Of a DNA stretch of 64,000 nucleotides, positions 8,649 to 17,997 are shown piece after piece. The notes under the pieces were generated by a model. The model was not told where the DNA came from. It saw only the letters and a list, made by a program, of their open reading frames with translations, and ran no database searches. This DNA is from Lachnospiraceae bacterium UBA4364 (GTDB taxonomy: Bacteria > Bacillota > Clostridia > Lachnospirales > Lachnospiraceae), in the NCBI GenBank assembly GCA_002393955.1, contig DGSK01000001.1:470702-534701 (forward strand). Direction: 5' to 3'. The number at the start of each line of letters is the position of its first letter. The stretch's first letter is position 1. The translations under genes were made by a program, and so were the position numbers.

Positions 8649-10748
8649 TCACAAAAGAGGATTCGCAGCATAAAAAATCCTGTAATACAGCTCAGTATTG
8701 CCATATACAAGATCCAGACTTCCTTTTTGTGCAACGAACAGTAAAAAACCATACACTGCTGTCATAAGCAGAAGGATGCGTCCCAATAAACATACAGCAT
8801 TAGCACCCCTGACCTCTGCCCCGTTCTTTATATCATCATACACTTCCATCATCCCGATAAACGCTGCCATAAAGAATATCCAGCTGATTTCAAGAGTATA
8901 CCTGTCAGTAATAAAACATGTATACCCCGCTGAAAAGATCATGATCAAAAGAGCACACAGTATAAGAGAACATAACGGCAGCCAGACTCCTTTTTCCTTC
9001 AGTCTCTTTCTGTATAGTATACACAAGCCTCCAAGCCAGAGTACAGGCGCACTTGAAAACAATCCCGCGTCAGGTTTGATCACTATGAAAAGCACACCGC
9101 CTTCCATTATCTGTTTCCATTGCTGGTAAACGCAAAAAGGAAACGACGGCATCAAAAAAGCAGGTGCAAATAAATACTCATAAACAATGCGCAGCACTGA
9201 GTACGCCCCCAGTCCCAATCTGCCATCCAGTGGAATAGTTGTCATATTATATCTGGTTCCAAACTCAAAAGGCGAGCCAAAACGGATGTAATTGTAATAC
9301 ATACAGATCAAAGCCAGAACTGCATACGGAAGTGCAAATGCTGTAGCATATCCGGCAATTCGTTTCCGGTTTATTTTCCTGATACGACTCATGCATGCCG
9401 GTAAAACACTCAAAAAAAACGCAAAGCCCACCAGCAAAAGAGTCGGTCTGCACATTGAGACGCTTGCCATGCACAGACTCCCCGCCGTCAAAAAAAACAT
9501 CTCTCCCCCCTTTCTTCCACAGGATTCACCGTGCAATGATATCGCCCTGAGCCAAAACATTATTCCTGCCAACACTAAAACCACCCCGGCCGCTATAGCT
9601 ATCACGTAGTGATCTGCAAGGCTTATGAAAAGAACAAGATACATGCCGCAAGCCGCTGCCGCTGTCATGAGCAGCCTCGCCGCATATGGAGTTTTTCTGT
9701 AAAAGCGTCTGATAAGCATTCCCAGAAGGAGATAGATTTCAGCAATTATCGTCAGACTTAATATTACTGTCGGAACAAAAACAGGCATATCTTTTCCTGT
9801 AATAATATAATATGGCACGAAAAAAACTATGCACGGCAGAGTTCCAAAATATACATAGTATTTGCCATCATAGCATGCATAATCGAACTTCACTTCATTT
9901 GATTCTATATTCCAGAAAACCAGTTCATCTGCACAGCTTTTTACCAAATCCCCCGCCTCTCCCACAAAGGTTTCACCGCGCATCAGTGCCCTTGCAAGCA
10001 GAGCATACTCATTCTGAGGTGAACTTTTTACGAGAGGATTCTGCATCGGCCACCAAAATGATACTATAGCAATAACCGTAAACAGAATCAGCGGCAGCAC
10101 AACCTTCCATCGCCTGAACGTAACACAATCAGCCCGCCAAAGAGAATTATCAAATAAGGCCAGCCATATAACTGTAATGAGTACAATAACCGAAAAAATT
10201 CTTATTAGGGATATTTCCAGTCCTCTTCTCTGATTATAAACCATGTTATTTATCCGAAATATACGTCCCGCACCTGATGCTGCTGATATTTCAACCCGTA
10301 AATTTCCCGTATTATTTACATCTTCCAGCCAAATATAGCGCGATGAAGGAATTCCATTCACAATCTTCTTTTGGGCAATGCTGTAACCGTCTTTCGATAG
10401 TACAGTCACGCTGCAGACATTATCCTCATAATCCTCCGACACAGCCTCATCAACCGTCCAGATATCCAGGTACAGATTATTTATCGGAGCGTCCGTATCC
10501 CTAAGTATGATAACAAGGTTCTCCTCACCATCATTTAATTCAATATCACCGGTATCCAGCAAGTGCCCGTTTTCTACGGCAAGGATATCTCCAGTCTCAA
10601 CAGGCCTTGGCACATATCCCATTGACTGAAATGTGCGTATATTAAAAACAGCCAGCTCGGCAATCAAAGCTATCAAAGCCACTATACCAAGCTTCATCAG
10701 ATATTTTTTTATGCTGTCCTGTATTTTTCTGTCGACTCTTAAATCCAT
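8649..10748 (-). CDS. Polytopic membrane protein, GT-C glycosyltransferase-like
   Basis: The 699-residue protein starts with a short cytoplasmic stretch and a membrane helix, then a beta-rich extracytoplasmic domain of about 120 residues (40-165), then ten or more further helices. The loop after the third helix carries NEYALLARALMRGE, resembling the acidic first-loop motif of GT-C transferases that use lipid-linked sugars. It is clearly homologous along its N- and C-terminal parts to the next gene upstream (shared FN.R.F...GY near residue 35 and RQRLKEK/RKRLKEK late). It is the last gene of the glf operon, 4 bases after its paralogue. I cannot name the exact family or sugar. Confidence 0.6.
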   Translation of the reverse strand: MDLRVDRKIQDSIKKYLMKLGIVALIALIAELAVFNIRTFQSMGYVPRPVETGDILAVENGHLLDTGDIELNDGEENLVIILRDTDAPINNLYLDIWTVDEAVSEDYEDNVCSVTVLSKDGYSIAQKKIVNGIPSSRYIWLEDVNNTGNLRVEISAASGAGRIFRINNMVYNQRRGLEISLIRIFSVIVLITVIWLALFDNSLWRADCVTFRRWKVVLPLILFTVIAIVSFWWPMQNPLVKSSPQNEYALLARALMRGETFVGEAGDLVKSCADELVFWNIESNEVKFDYACYDGKYYVYFGTLPCIVFFVPYYIITGKDMPVFVPTVILSLTIIAEIYLLLGMLIRRFYRKTPYAARLLMTAAAACGMYLVLFISLADHYVIAIAAGVVLVLAGIMFWLRAISLHGESCGRKGGEMFFLTAGSLCMASVSMCRPTLLLVGFAFFLSVLPACMSRIRKINRKRIAGYATAFALPYAVLALICMYYNYIRFGSPFEFGTRYNMTTIPLDGRLGLGAYSVLRIVYEYLFAPAFLMPSFPFCVYQQWKQIMEGGVLFIVIKPDAGLFSSAPVLWLGGLCILYRKRLKEKGVWLPLCSLILCALLIMIFSAGYTCFITDRYTLEISWIFFMAAFIGMMEVYDDIKNGAEVRGANAVCLLGRILLLMTAVYGFLLFVAQKGSLDLVYGNTELYYRIFYAANPLL

Positions 10749-10752
10749 TGTC

Positions 10753-12291
10753 CTACAACACCCTGAAAGTATAATATAACCGATACCACGTTTCCGTATT
10801 TTTCGCTGCCATTACGGAATCATCAATATACGAGCATCCAATCTGCGCCATTCCCCAGAATACAGAGATGAGAAGCACCAAGACAGCACATTTCTCTGCT
10901 ATCCTTCTGATTCTTTCATCACTGATCCTTTTTATGTCTTCCTGTACCTCCAGCACTATCATAACCGCCCCAGTGATTATGAACGGAGTAAATCCAAACG
11001 TAAAAATTAATTTTATAGTTCCCGTATATGCCGTAGCAGCCACCATCACCACCGCCGCCATAACAATGCAGACAGCAAGTATTTTAAAAAGCCTTTTTTC
11101 CTTAAGCCTTTGCCTATAGTGTCCTATAAGAAGTAGCGACCAGGTAAAAGGATTCGCCGAAATCACCCCGCCCCTGATCATTTCCACATGCATATTGATC
11201 CCTGCATCATGTATGCTTTCACATACGTCAAAACAGGTAAAAGGAAAGCCGAAATCAATAACAGCCGGTTTCAGAAGATACTCATAAACAGCCCCTATCA
11301 ATGCATATGGAAAGAATAGCGGCATTCCCTCCGGAATGCCTGCGTCAGATATCGCCGGATCAGCACTCATAAACGCCGGCAGGTACATCCCGCTTACAGA
11401 AGCCCCCCACAGCAGCATAAAAAAAGCAAATGAAGTGTTTTGGTAGTGCTTTCTGATTGTTATAAGCAACAGTACGCCTGTAAGGATCACAGCAACAGTA
11501 CCAGTCAGAATTTTTATAACGCTTGCCCAATTAAGTGCTCCAAGCAGAAACTGCCATACCACGAAAAAAGAAAAAAAAGCAGTCGGAAAGCTTACGACCA
11601 CAGCTTTCCTCCATTTATCAAAAGCCATACAGTCCACATCCAAAAGTACCGTATTATACAATGAAAAATAAAGTAGCAGAAGCATAGAGAATACAGCAAA
11701 TATCCTGATAAGTGACAGATGCATTGGTTTCGCTGCATTAAAGACAAGTTTATGGACATGCAACTCCCGTGAATCACCTACTGCCGGCGATAAAACCAGC
11801 TTCAGTTTCTTTGTATTCCCAAAAGGTTTAAGATATATATACTGTGAATCGGAAATATTATGGAACACAGCACTCTTAAAAGACATTATGGTACCATATA
11901 CCAGGCTTGAATTTTTTTCATCATCGACCAGCTCAAGGATTGCATCATCAAAAGCGGTACCTTCCACGATACAGGCATCCACTTTTTTCCCGGATGCACC
12001 GGTATCATACACGCATTCAACATCGATCATAAAATCCCTAAGCGGATATCCAAAGCCGTCGATTTCAAGGATAACTGAATCCGCACCCGGGGCCATAACA
12101 ATATCGCCATCTTCGTTTAAGAATCCGCCTGATATTTCGACTGAATACGAATCATCCGGTACATGTTCACTATACCCCGCTGTACTGAAAGACCGGTTAT
12201 TAAACAGAAATATCTCAAAAACAAGAGTAAGCAAAAACAGCAGGAGAATTTCCTTCACTATTCTTTTTTTCAGAAAACTGCTTAAATTCAC
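10753..12291 (-). CDS. Polytopic membrane protein, shortened paralogue of the downstream gene
   Basis: The 512-residue protein shares the N-terminal helix plus extracytoplasmic beta domain and the C-terminal membrane half of its 699-residue neighbour (VYEYL..P, RGGV, RLKEK in both). It lacks about 170 residues in between, including the NEYALLARAL loop that would be the GT-C active site. It may be an inactive partner or regulator of the full-length protein. The GTG start at 12291 overlaps the stop of the upstream gene (GTGA), so translation is coupled. The reading frame is intact along its whole length, which argues against a recent pseudogene. Confidence 0.6.
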   Translation of the reverse strand: MNLSSFLKKRIVKEILLLFLLTLVFEIFLFNNRSFSTAGYSEHVPDDSYSVEISGGFLNEDGDIVMAPGADSVILEIDGFGYPLRDFMIDVECVYDTGASGKKVDACIVEGTAFDDAILELVDDEKNSSLVYGTIMSFKSAVFHNISDSQYIYLKPFGNTKKLKLVLSPAVGDSRELHVHKLVFNAAKPMHLSLIRIFAVFSMLLLLYFSLYNTVLLDVDCMAFDKWRKAVVVSFPTAFFSFFVVWQFLLGALNWASVIKILTGTVAVILTGVLLLITIRKHYQNTSFAFFMLLWGASVSGMYLPAFMSADPAISDAGIPEGMPLFFPYALIGAVYEYLLKPAVIDFGFPFTCFDVCESIHDAGINMHVEMIRGGVISANPFTWSLLLIGHYRQRLKEKRLFKILAVCIVMAAVVMVAATAYTGTIKLIFTFGFTPFIITGAVMIVLEVQEDIKRISDERIRRIAEKCAVLVLLISVFWGMAQIGCSYIDDSVMAAKNTETWYRLYYTFRVL

Positions 12292-12791
12292 CCGTTCAAA
12301 ATCTCAATCTGGCAGGACCTCATAGTCGCCAAGGCTGCCTCGTGAGCCTCAGGCGTCACTCCGGCGCAGCAGGAAGCATCCACGCTTACCTTTATCTCCG
12401 GGAAAAGTGCTTTGATGATAAGGGCATTTGAAACCACGCAGATGTCCGTACACAGCCCCACAAGCTCCACTTCCTCGAAATCAAAATCCGTCCAGCCGGT
12501 GTAACCGAAAGTATTCTTATTGATTATGGTTGATGAAGAGGCATCCAGTTCCGGACTGATTTCCCAGCCCCTGCTCTCTTCTATGCAGTGAACTACAGGG
12601 AGATGTTTTCCCTCATTTGTCTCAAGGTAATCTTCATAATGTGTATCCCTTGTAAAGATCACGTCCCGTCCTTCTGCCCTGGCTTCCTCTATCTTCCTTT
12701 TTACATTCGGGACAATATTTACTGCCTCTTTTGTACCCAAGCTCCCATCTATAAAATCATTCTGCATATCTACCACTATCAGTGCTCTCAT
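12288..12791 (-). CDS. Cysteine hydrolase, nicotinamidase/isochorismatase family
   Basis: The 167-residue protein starts MRALIVVDMQNDF with the catalytic Asp, and carries the catalytic cysteine in VGLCTDICVVSNAL. HYEDYLETNEGKHLP matches the metal-binding region of bacterial nicotinamidases (PncA), which convert nicotinamide to nicotinic acid for NAD salvage. I chose the ATG at 12791, with AAGGAG seven bases upstream, over a start eight codons earlier. It sits between glf and two glycan-type membrane proteins in a tight operon, which is an odd setting for NAD salvage. Family certain; substrate probable. Confidence 0.85.
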   Translation of the reverse strand: MRALIVVDMQNDFIDGSLGTKEAVNIVPNVKRKIEEARAEGRDVIFTRDTHYEDYLETNEGKHLPVVHCIEESRGWEISPELDASSSTIINKNTFGYTGWTDFDFEEVELVGLCTDICVVSNALIIKALFPEIKVSVDASCCAGVTPEAHEAALATMRSCQIEILNG

Positions 12792-12824
12792 GTCTAATCT
12801 CCTTCCACACGTCAAAACAGGCTT

Positions 12825-13946
12825 TCACCTTCCAAGCTCTTTTTCGGCAAGATCTATTGCAAGATCGATCACAGTATCCATATCGTAGTACCTGTACTCT
12901 CCGAGCCTGCCTCCGAATATCACCCTGTTTTCCTTATCAGCCAGCTCTTTATACTGCCTGTACAGATTTCCGTTTTTCTCGTCATTTACCGGATAATAGG
13001 GCACATCTCCCGGTTCCCACTCCTTACTGTACTCCCTGCTTATTACGGTCTTCGGCAGGTCATTGCCGTTCTCATCCTTGCCGAATTCAAACCACTTATG
13101 CTCAACAATCCGTGTCCAGGGAGTCTCCCTGTCCGTGTAGTTCATAACCGCATTTCCCTGGTAATTAGGCATGTCCAGCACTTCTTCCTCAAACCTGAGT
13201 GAACGGTATTCAAGATGTCCCAGCCTATACCCGAAATACTCATCTATTGCCCCCGTGTAGTATACTCTGTCTGCCAGAGCTTCGAGCTCATTCCGATTTT
13301 CAAAATAATCCGTATCCACCCTTACTTCGATGCCTTCAAGCATCCTCTCCACCATCCGGGTAAAACCGCCGATCGGGATTCCCTGATAGAGCGCATTAAA
13401 GTAATTATTATCAAAAGTAAGCCTCACCGGCAGACGCTTTATGATGAATGCCGGCAGCTCAGTGCATGGGCGCCCCCACTGCTTTTCCGTATAGCCCTTT
13501 ACAAGCTTTTCATAGATATCACGTCCAACCAGCGAGATTGCCTGTTCCTCAAGGTTTTTAGGTTCCTTAATGCCCGACGCCGCCTTCTGGCGCTCAATCT
13601 CGTCATAAGCCTCCTGAGGTGTAACCACCCCCCACATCTTATTGAATGTACGCATATTGAATGGAAGCGAATAAAGCTCACCATGATAATTTGCCACCGG
13701 AGAATTGGTATAACGATTGAATTCGGCAAATCTGTTCACATACTCCCAGGCCCGCCTGCTGTTTGAGTGAAAGATATGTGCACCGAATTTATGGACATTG
13801 ATGCCTTCAATCCGTTCCGTATAAATATTCCCGGCGACGTAAGGCCTTCGGTCTATCACAAGCACCTTTTTACCGGCATCCGTAAGCTGTCTTGCAAAAG
13901 TGGCACCGGATGCACCGGCACCGACTATAAGATAATCGTAATGCAT
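12825..13946 (-). CDS. glf: UDP-galactopyranose mutase
   Basis: This FAD enzyme turns UDP-galactopyranose into UDP-galactofuranose, the donor for galactofuranose in surface glycans. Visible are the dinucleotide-binding start YDYLIVGAGASGATFA, the FGAHIFHSN segment, WGRPCTELPAFIIKRLPVR and the conserved FDNNYFNALYQGIP. At 373 residues it has normal family length. The start at 13946 has GAGG four bases upstream; an ATG seven codons earlier lacks a ribosome site. It heads an operon with the nicotinamidase-like gene 33 bases downstream. Its presence implies that the strain makes Galf-containing polymer. Confidence 0.95.
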   Translation of the reverse strand: MHYDYLIVGAGASGATFARQLTDAGKKVLVIDRRPYVAGNIYTERIEGINVHKFGAHIFHSNSRRAWEYVNRFAEFNRYTNSPVANYHGELYSLPFNMRTFNKMWGVVTPQEAYDEIERQKAASGIKEPKNLEEQAISLVGRDIYEKLVKGYTEKQWGRPCTELPAFIIKRLPVRLTFDNNYFNALYQGIPIGGFTRMVERMLEGIEVRVDTDYFENRNELEALADRVYYTGAIDEYFGYRLGHLEYRSLRFEEEVLDMPNYQGNAVMNYTDRETPWTRIVEHKWFEFGKDENGNDLPKTVISREYSKEWEPGDVPYYPVNDEKNGNLYRQYKELADKENRVIFGGRLGEYRYYDMDTVIDLAIDLAEKELGR

Positions 13947-14038
13947 ATCTCCTCTTTTCTGCCGCATTTTCTAATCTTTGCAAATGATATCCATGCACAC
14001 GGCACAATGCATCTGCTTCGGTCCAATGCACTCAGTAT

Positions 14039-14067
14039 ATTATAATGACCATTGATAACAGGTGCAA
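14039..14067 (-). promoter_or_regulatory. Sigma-A type promoter for the glf operon
   Basis: On the minus strand: -35 TTGCAC (14067-14062), a 17-bp spacer, -10 TATAAT (14044-14039). The start site would be near 14033, about 85 bases before the glf ATG. Confidence 0.7.
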
Positions 14068-14083
14068 GTCGAATCCCGTAAAT

Positions 14084-14124
14084 ATAAAAAAAGAGGAAAG
14101 CCGGTAAAACTTTCCTCTTTTATA
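14084..14124 (-). terminator. Intrinsic terminator after ppdK
   Basis: An 11-bp stem (AAAGAGGAAAG / CTTTCCTCTTT) with a 9-nt loop. On the minus strand it is followed by a run of T, so it ends ppdK transcription about 65 bases past the stop and just upstream of the glf promoter. Confidence 0.8.
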
Positions 14125-14185
14125 CTATCCTTATGTTTTACTATACGTTTTTCGCTACAGAATACTCTCTAACTACAGCTATCTC

Positions 14186-16816
14186 TTACTTCCCTGCGGC
14201 TATAGCGGCCTGTGCTGCAGCCAGCCTTGCGATAGGCACCCTGAAAGGCGAGCATGATACATAATCAAGCCCTATCTTATTGCAGAACTCTACAGACTGG
14301 GGATCACCGCCGTGCTCACCGCAGATACCCACATGGAGTCCCGGATTAACCGGCTTGCCAAGCTTGATAGCCATCTCCATAAGCTTTCCTACGCCTGTCT
14401 GATCGAGCTTTGCAAAAGGATCGTTTTCAAAAATCTTTGTATCATAATAAGCCTCAAGGAACTTTCCTGCATCGTCACGGGAGAAACCGAAAGTCATCTG
14501 TGTGAGGTCATTCGTACCGAAGCAGAAGAAATCAGCCTCAGCAGCGATCTCATCAGCCGTAAGTGCTGCTCTGGGTATCTCTATCATGGTTCCTACTTCA
14601 TACTCAAGGCTTACTCCAGCCGCCTTGATCTCGGCATCCGCAGTATCAACAACTATCTTCTTAACCAGCTTAAGTTCCTTTACATCACATACAAGAGGGA
14701 TCATGATCTCAGGCTTCATATTCCACTCCGGATGAGCCTTTGAAACATTGATAGCAGCACGTATTACAGCCTTGGTCTGCATCCTTGCGATTTCAGGATA
14801 CGTAACCGCAAGACGGCATCCTCTGTGGCCCATCATAGGATTGAATTCATGGAGGGAATCAATATATTCCTTGATCTTCTCCACACTCTTCCCCTGTGAA
14901 TAAGCAAGTTTCTTAATATCCGCTTCTTCAGTGGGAACAAACTCATGAAGAGGAGGATCAAGGAACCGAATGGTCACAGGACATCCTTCAAGAGCCTCGT
15001 AAAGCTGTTCGAAATCACCCTGCTGATAAGGCAGTATCTTTTCAAGCGCAGCTTCCCTTTCCTCAACCGTATCCGAGCATATCATTTCACGGAAAGCAGC
15101 TATTCTTGACTCCTCAAAGAACATATGCTCCGTACGGCAGAGACCTATGCCTTCTGCGCCAAGCTCTCTTGCCTTCTTTGCATCAGCCGGCGTGTCTGCA
15201 TTTGTGCGGACTTTAAGTGTTCTGTACTTGTCTGCCCATGCCATAACCCTGCCGAATTCACCGGCGATCTTGGCATCAACAGTAGCTATTTTTCCGTCAT
15301 AGATATTTCCGGTGGTACCGTCAATGGAAAGCCAGTCGCCTTCATGATATTCCTTGCCCGCAAGAGTGAATTTCTTATTCTCCTCATCCATTGCAATGTC
15401 GCCGCAGCCGGATACGCAGCAGGTACCCATTCCTCTTGCCACAACTGCCGCATGGGATGTCATACCGCCGCGGACAGTAAGTATTCCCTGTGCCACCTTC
15501 ATACCGGTTATATCTTCAGGTGATGTCTCAAGTCTTACTAGAACAACCTTTTCCCCTCTTGCAGCCCATTCTTCGGCATCCTCGGCGGAGAAGACGATGC
15601 GTCCGCATGCTGCTCCCGGCGAAGCACCAAGTCCCTTTCCTGCAGGGGTTGCAGCCTTTAAAGCAGCCTGATCAAACTGGGGATGAAGAAGCGTATCAAG
15701 ATTTCTGGGATCGATCATTGCCACTGCTTCTTCTTCCGTGCGCATACCCTCATCCACAAGATCACAGGCAATCTTAAGCGCCGCCTGCGCGGTCCTCTTG
15801 CCGTTTCTTGTCTGAAGCATATAGAGCTTGCCGTGCTCAACGGTAAATTCCATGTCCTGCATATCCCTGTAGTGGTCCTCAAGAGTCTTGCAGACATCCT
15901 TAAACTGGGCAAAAGCCTCAGGGAATTTTTCTTCCATTTCGGCAATCTTCATAGGTGTCCTAACGCCGGCAACCACATCTTCACCCTGGGCATTGGTAAG
16001 GAACTCACCGAACAGTCCCTTATCACCTGTAGCCGGATCCCTTGTAAAAGCAACACCGGTACCACAGTCATCACCCATATTACCGAAAGCCATGGACTGT
16101 ACATTTACAGCTGTTCCCCATGAATAAGGGATATCATTGTCGCGTCTGTATACATTAGCCCTTGGATTGTCCCATGAACGGAATACTGCCTTGATAGCAC
16201 CGTAGAGCTGTTCCTTTGGATCTGTCGGGAAATCGCTGCCGATCTTTGACTTGTATTCAGCCTTGAACTGCTCGGCAAGCTCCTTCAGGTCATCAGCAGT
16301 AAGCTCAACATCCTGCTTAACGCCCTTTTTATCCTTCATTTCGTCAATAAGCTCTTCAAAGTACTTCTTGCCCACTTCCATAACCACATCCGAATACATC
16401 TGGATGAATCTTCTGTAGCAGTCCCACGCCCAGCGGGGATTATTGGACTTTTCGGCAATGACAGCAACAACATCCTCGTTAAGTCCGAGATTGAGGATCG
16501 TATCCATCATACCGGGCATCGATGCCCTTGCACCGGAACGGACGGAAACTAACAGCGGATTTTCTTTATCTCCGAATTTCTTGCCGGTGATCTCTTCCAT
16601 CTTTATGATATACTCATCGATCTGCGCCCTGATCTCAGAATTGATCTCCCTTCCGTCCTCATAGTACTGAGTACATGCTTCCGTAGTGATCGTAAACCCC
16701 TGGGGCACAGGAAGTCCGATATTAGTCATCTCAGCCAGGTTAGCACCCTTACCGCCAAGAAGATTACGCATATCAGCACTGCCTTCTTTAAATAGATAAA
16801 CCCATTTTTTTGCCAT
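14186..16816 (-). CDS. ppdK: Pyruvate, phosphate dikinase
   Basis: The 876-residue enzyme interconverts pyruvate, ATP and phosphate with PEP, AMP and pyrophosphate; many anaerobes use it at the pyruvate/PEP node of glycolysis. The ATP-grasp domain starts with LLGGKGANLAEM, the phosphohistidine domain has GGMTSHAAVVARGMG with the catalytic His, and the C-terminal PEP-binding barrel includes LCRTEHMFF, FGTNDLTQMTFGF and the catalytic Cys region GICGEHGGDP. Length is typical. AGGAAGG lies seven bases before the ATG. It is a single-gene transcript bounded by terminators. Confidence 0.98.
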   Translation of the reverse strand: MAKKWVYLFKEGSADMRNLLGGKGANLAEMTNIGLPVPQGFTITTEACTQYYEDGREINSEIRAQIDEYIIKMEEITGKKFGDKENPLLVSVRSGARASMPGMMDTILNLGLNEDVVAVIAEKSNNPRWAWDCYRRFIQMYSDVVMEVGKKYFEELIDEMKDKKGVKQDVELTADDLKELAEQFKAEYKSKIGSDFPTDPKEQLYGAIKAVFRSWDNPRANVYRRDNDIPYSWGTAVNVQSMAFGNMGDDCGTGVAFTRDPATGDKGLFGEFLTNAQGEDVVAGVRTPMKIAEMEEKFPEAFAQFKDVCKTLEDHYRDMQDMEFTVEHGKLYMLQTRNGKRTAQAALKIACDLVDEGMRTEEEAVAMIDPRNLDTLLHPQFDQAALKAATPAGKGLGASPGAACGRIVFSAEDAEEWAARGEKVVLVRLETSPEDITGMKVAQGILTVRGGMTSHAAVVARGMGTCCVSGCGDIAMDEENKKFTLAGKEYHEGDWLSIDGTTGNIYDGKIATVDAKIAGEFGRVMAWADKYRTLKVRTNADTPADAKKARELGAEGIGLCRTEHMFFEESRIAAFREMICSDTVEEREAALEKILPYQQGDFEQLYEALEGCPVTIRFLDPPLHEFVPTEEADIKKLAYSQGKSVEKIKEYIDSLHEFNPMMGHRGCRLAVTYPEIARMQTKAVIRAAINVSKAHPEWNMKPEIMIPLVCDVKELKLVKKIVVDTADAEIKAAGVSLEYEVGTMIEIPRAALTADEIAAEADFFCFGTNDLTQMTFGFSRDDAGKFLEAYYDTKIFENDPFAKLDQTGVGKLMEMAIKLGKPVNPGLHVGICGEHGGDPQSVEFCNKIGLDYVSCSPFRVPIARLAAAQAAIAAGK

Positions 16817-16936
16817 TCTTGTACCTTCCTCTCATTTTGTATTTTGTGCTCTAAAAACAAACACTCCTCCACACATATCAGAAATTTTACCATAATTTCC
16901 GTATTTTTGCATTATATTTTTGTAAAAAATAAACAT

Positions 16937-16980
16937 CAAAAATAAACATCCTCTGAGGCTAACTGCCATCAAAGGATGTT
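16937..16980 (-). terminator. Likely terminator after the zinc-ribbon membrane protein gene
   Basis: An 8-bp stem (AACATCCT / AGGATGTT) with a 20-nt loop, followed on the minus strand by TATTTTTG. It lies about 48 bases past the stop codon at 17028. The stem is AT-balanced and the loop long, so it is moderate evidence only. The remaining gap up to ppdK (16817-16936) is AT-rich and probably holds the ppdK promoter, not resolved. Confidence 0.5.
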
Positions 16981-17027
16981 CTTCTATTTCAATTGCCTAG
17001 GTTTTAGGTTTTACAGTCTTAACTTAT

Positions 17028-17957
17028 TCAGTCAAATATCAACCCGAATATGAATGTAACAATGTAGTGTATCAGCCCTGTTACAACCACCGTTACAAGC
17101 GTTGCTATCATATATGCCGCCGGGGATTTGTTCTCATTCTTTGCCAGCTTCGCAAATCCCAGTATAGCCATCACGGATATAAATGACGTCAATCCCGTAT
17201 CAACTGAAGGGATAAGGCTGTTTCTCAGCACACCGAGCGGTACCAGCCTTCCCAGAGTGTACAGTACGCTTAAAAGAGCACACATAAACTCACGCATGGC
17301 AAGTATCGAAAACACATTGTTAAACTGCACCTTGCATTCTTTATCGAGGAAATTGATAGTAAATACCGCCACCAGTGAGAAAAGGATTCCATATATCAGT
17401 ATACTCCATATATCGTATCCTGCATCTTTGAAAAAACCTCCGATAGTCATAGTCATTTCAAAGCTTCTCTTGTATTTTATAGCATAATACATATCTGATC
17501 CCAGATACGAAAAAGGAATGCATCCTATAGAAAGTACAAGGGTTATCAAATAAAGCAGGAATGATGTCAGCACGGAAGAATTTTTTGAAAAATCCGCAAT
17601 GGCATCCACGGGCCTCTTGAAAACATTTTTAAAGAAATCAAAAAGCACACCTGACTTCTTCTCAGTATTCCCCTGTCCCTGTGGTGCTGGCTGCGGCTGA
17701 ACCGCCGGTGCTGCCTGTGCTCCGGAATATCCCTGCTGCTGTCCGCCGTTATTCATACTGTCCTGATACATCTGCCCCTGTCCTGCAGCCCCCTGAGGCT
17801 GTCCGCCGGGCATCTGCGCGCCTGTATTCGCCCCGCCCTGCGATCCGGTATTTACAGCCGGACCGGCAGCACTCATATGAGGAACACCACCGCCGCTGCA
17901 GCAGCTGCATACTGCTCCATCATCAATCTTGTTTCCGCATTTTGGACAAAATCCCAT
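17028..17957 (-). CDS. Zinc-ribbon membrane protein with Gly/Gln/Pro-rich linker
   Basis: The 309-residue protein begins with a zinc ribbon (MGFCPKCGNK ... CSCC), then a low-complexity linker rich in G, Q, P and A (about residues 22-95), then a membrane domain with about five helices from residue 125 on. This layout is common for uncharacterised Firmicutes proteins in which the ribbon faces the cytoplasm and the membrane part resembles the YIP1/DUF1282 superfamily. No function can be assigned. It lies 40 bases downstream of glyQS and probably shares its transcript. Confidence 0.75.
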   Translation of the reverse strand: MGFCPKCGNKIDDGAVCSCCSGGGVPHMSAAGPAVNTGSQGGANTGAQMPGGQPQGAAGQGQMYQDSMNNGGQQQGYSGAQAAPAVQPQPAPQGQGNTEKKSGVLFDFFKNVFKRPVDAIADFSKNSSVLTSFLLYLITLVLSIGCIPFSYLGSDMYYAIKYKRSFEMTMTIGGFFKDAGYDIWSILIYGILFSLVAVFTINFLDKECKVQFNNVFSILAMREFMCALLSVLYTLGRLVPLGVLRNSLIPSVDTGLTSFISVMAILGFAKLAKNENKSPAAYMIATLVTVVVTGLIHYIVTFIFGLIFD

Positions 17958-17997
17958 TTTTCTTCCCTTCTGCCGCTTTTGCGGCTAAACCGAATTA

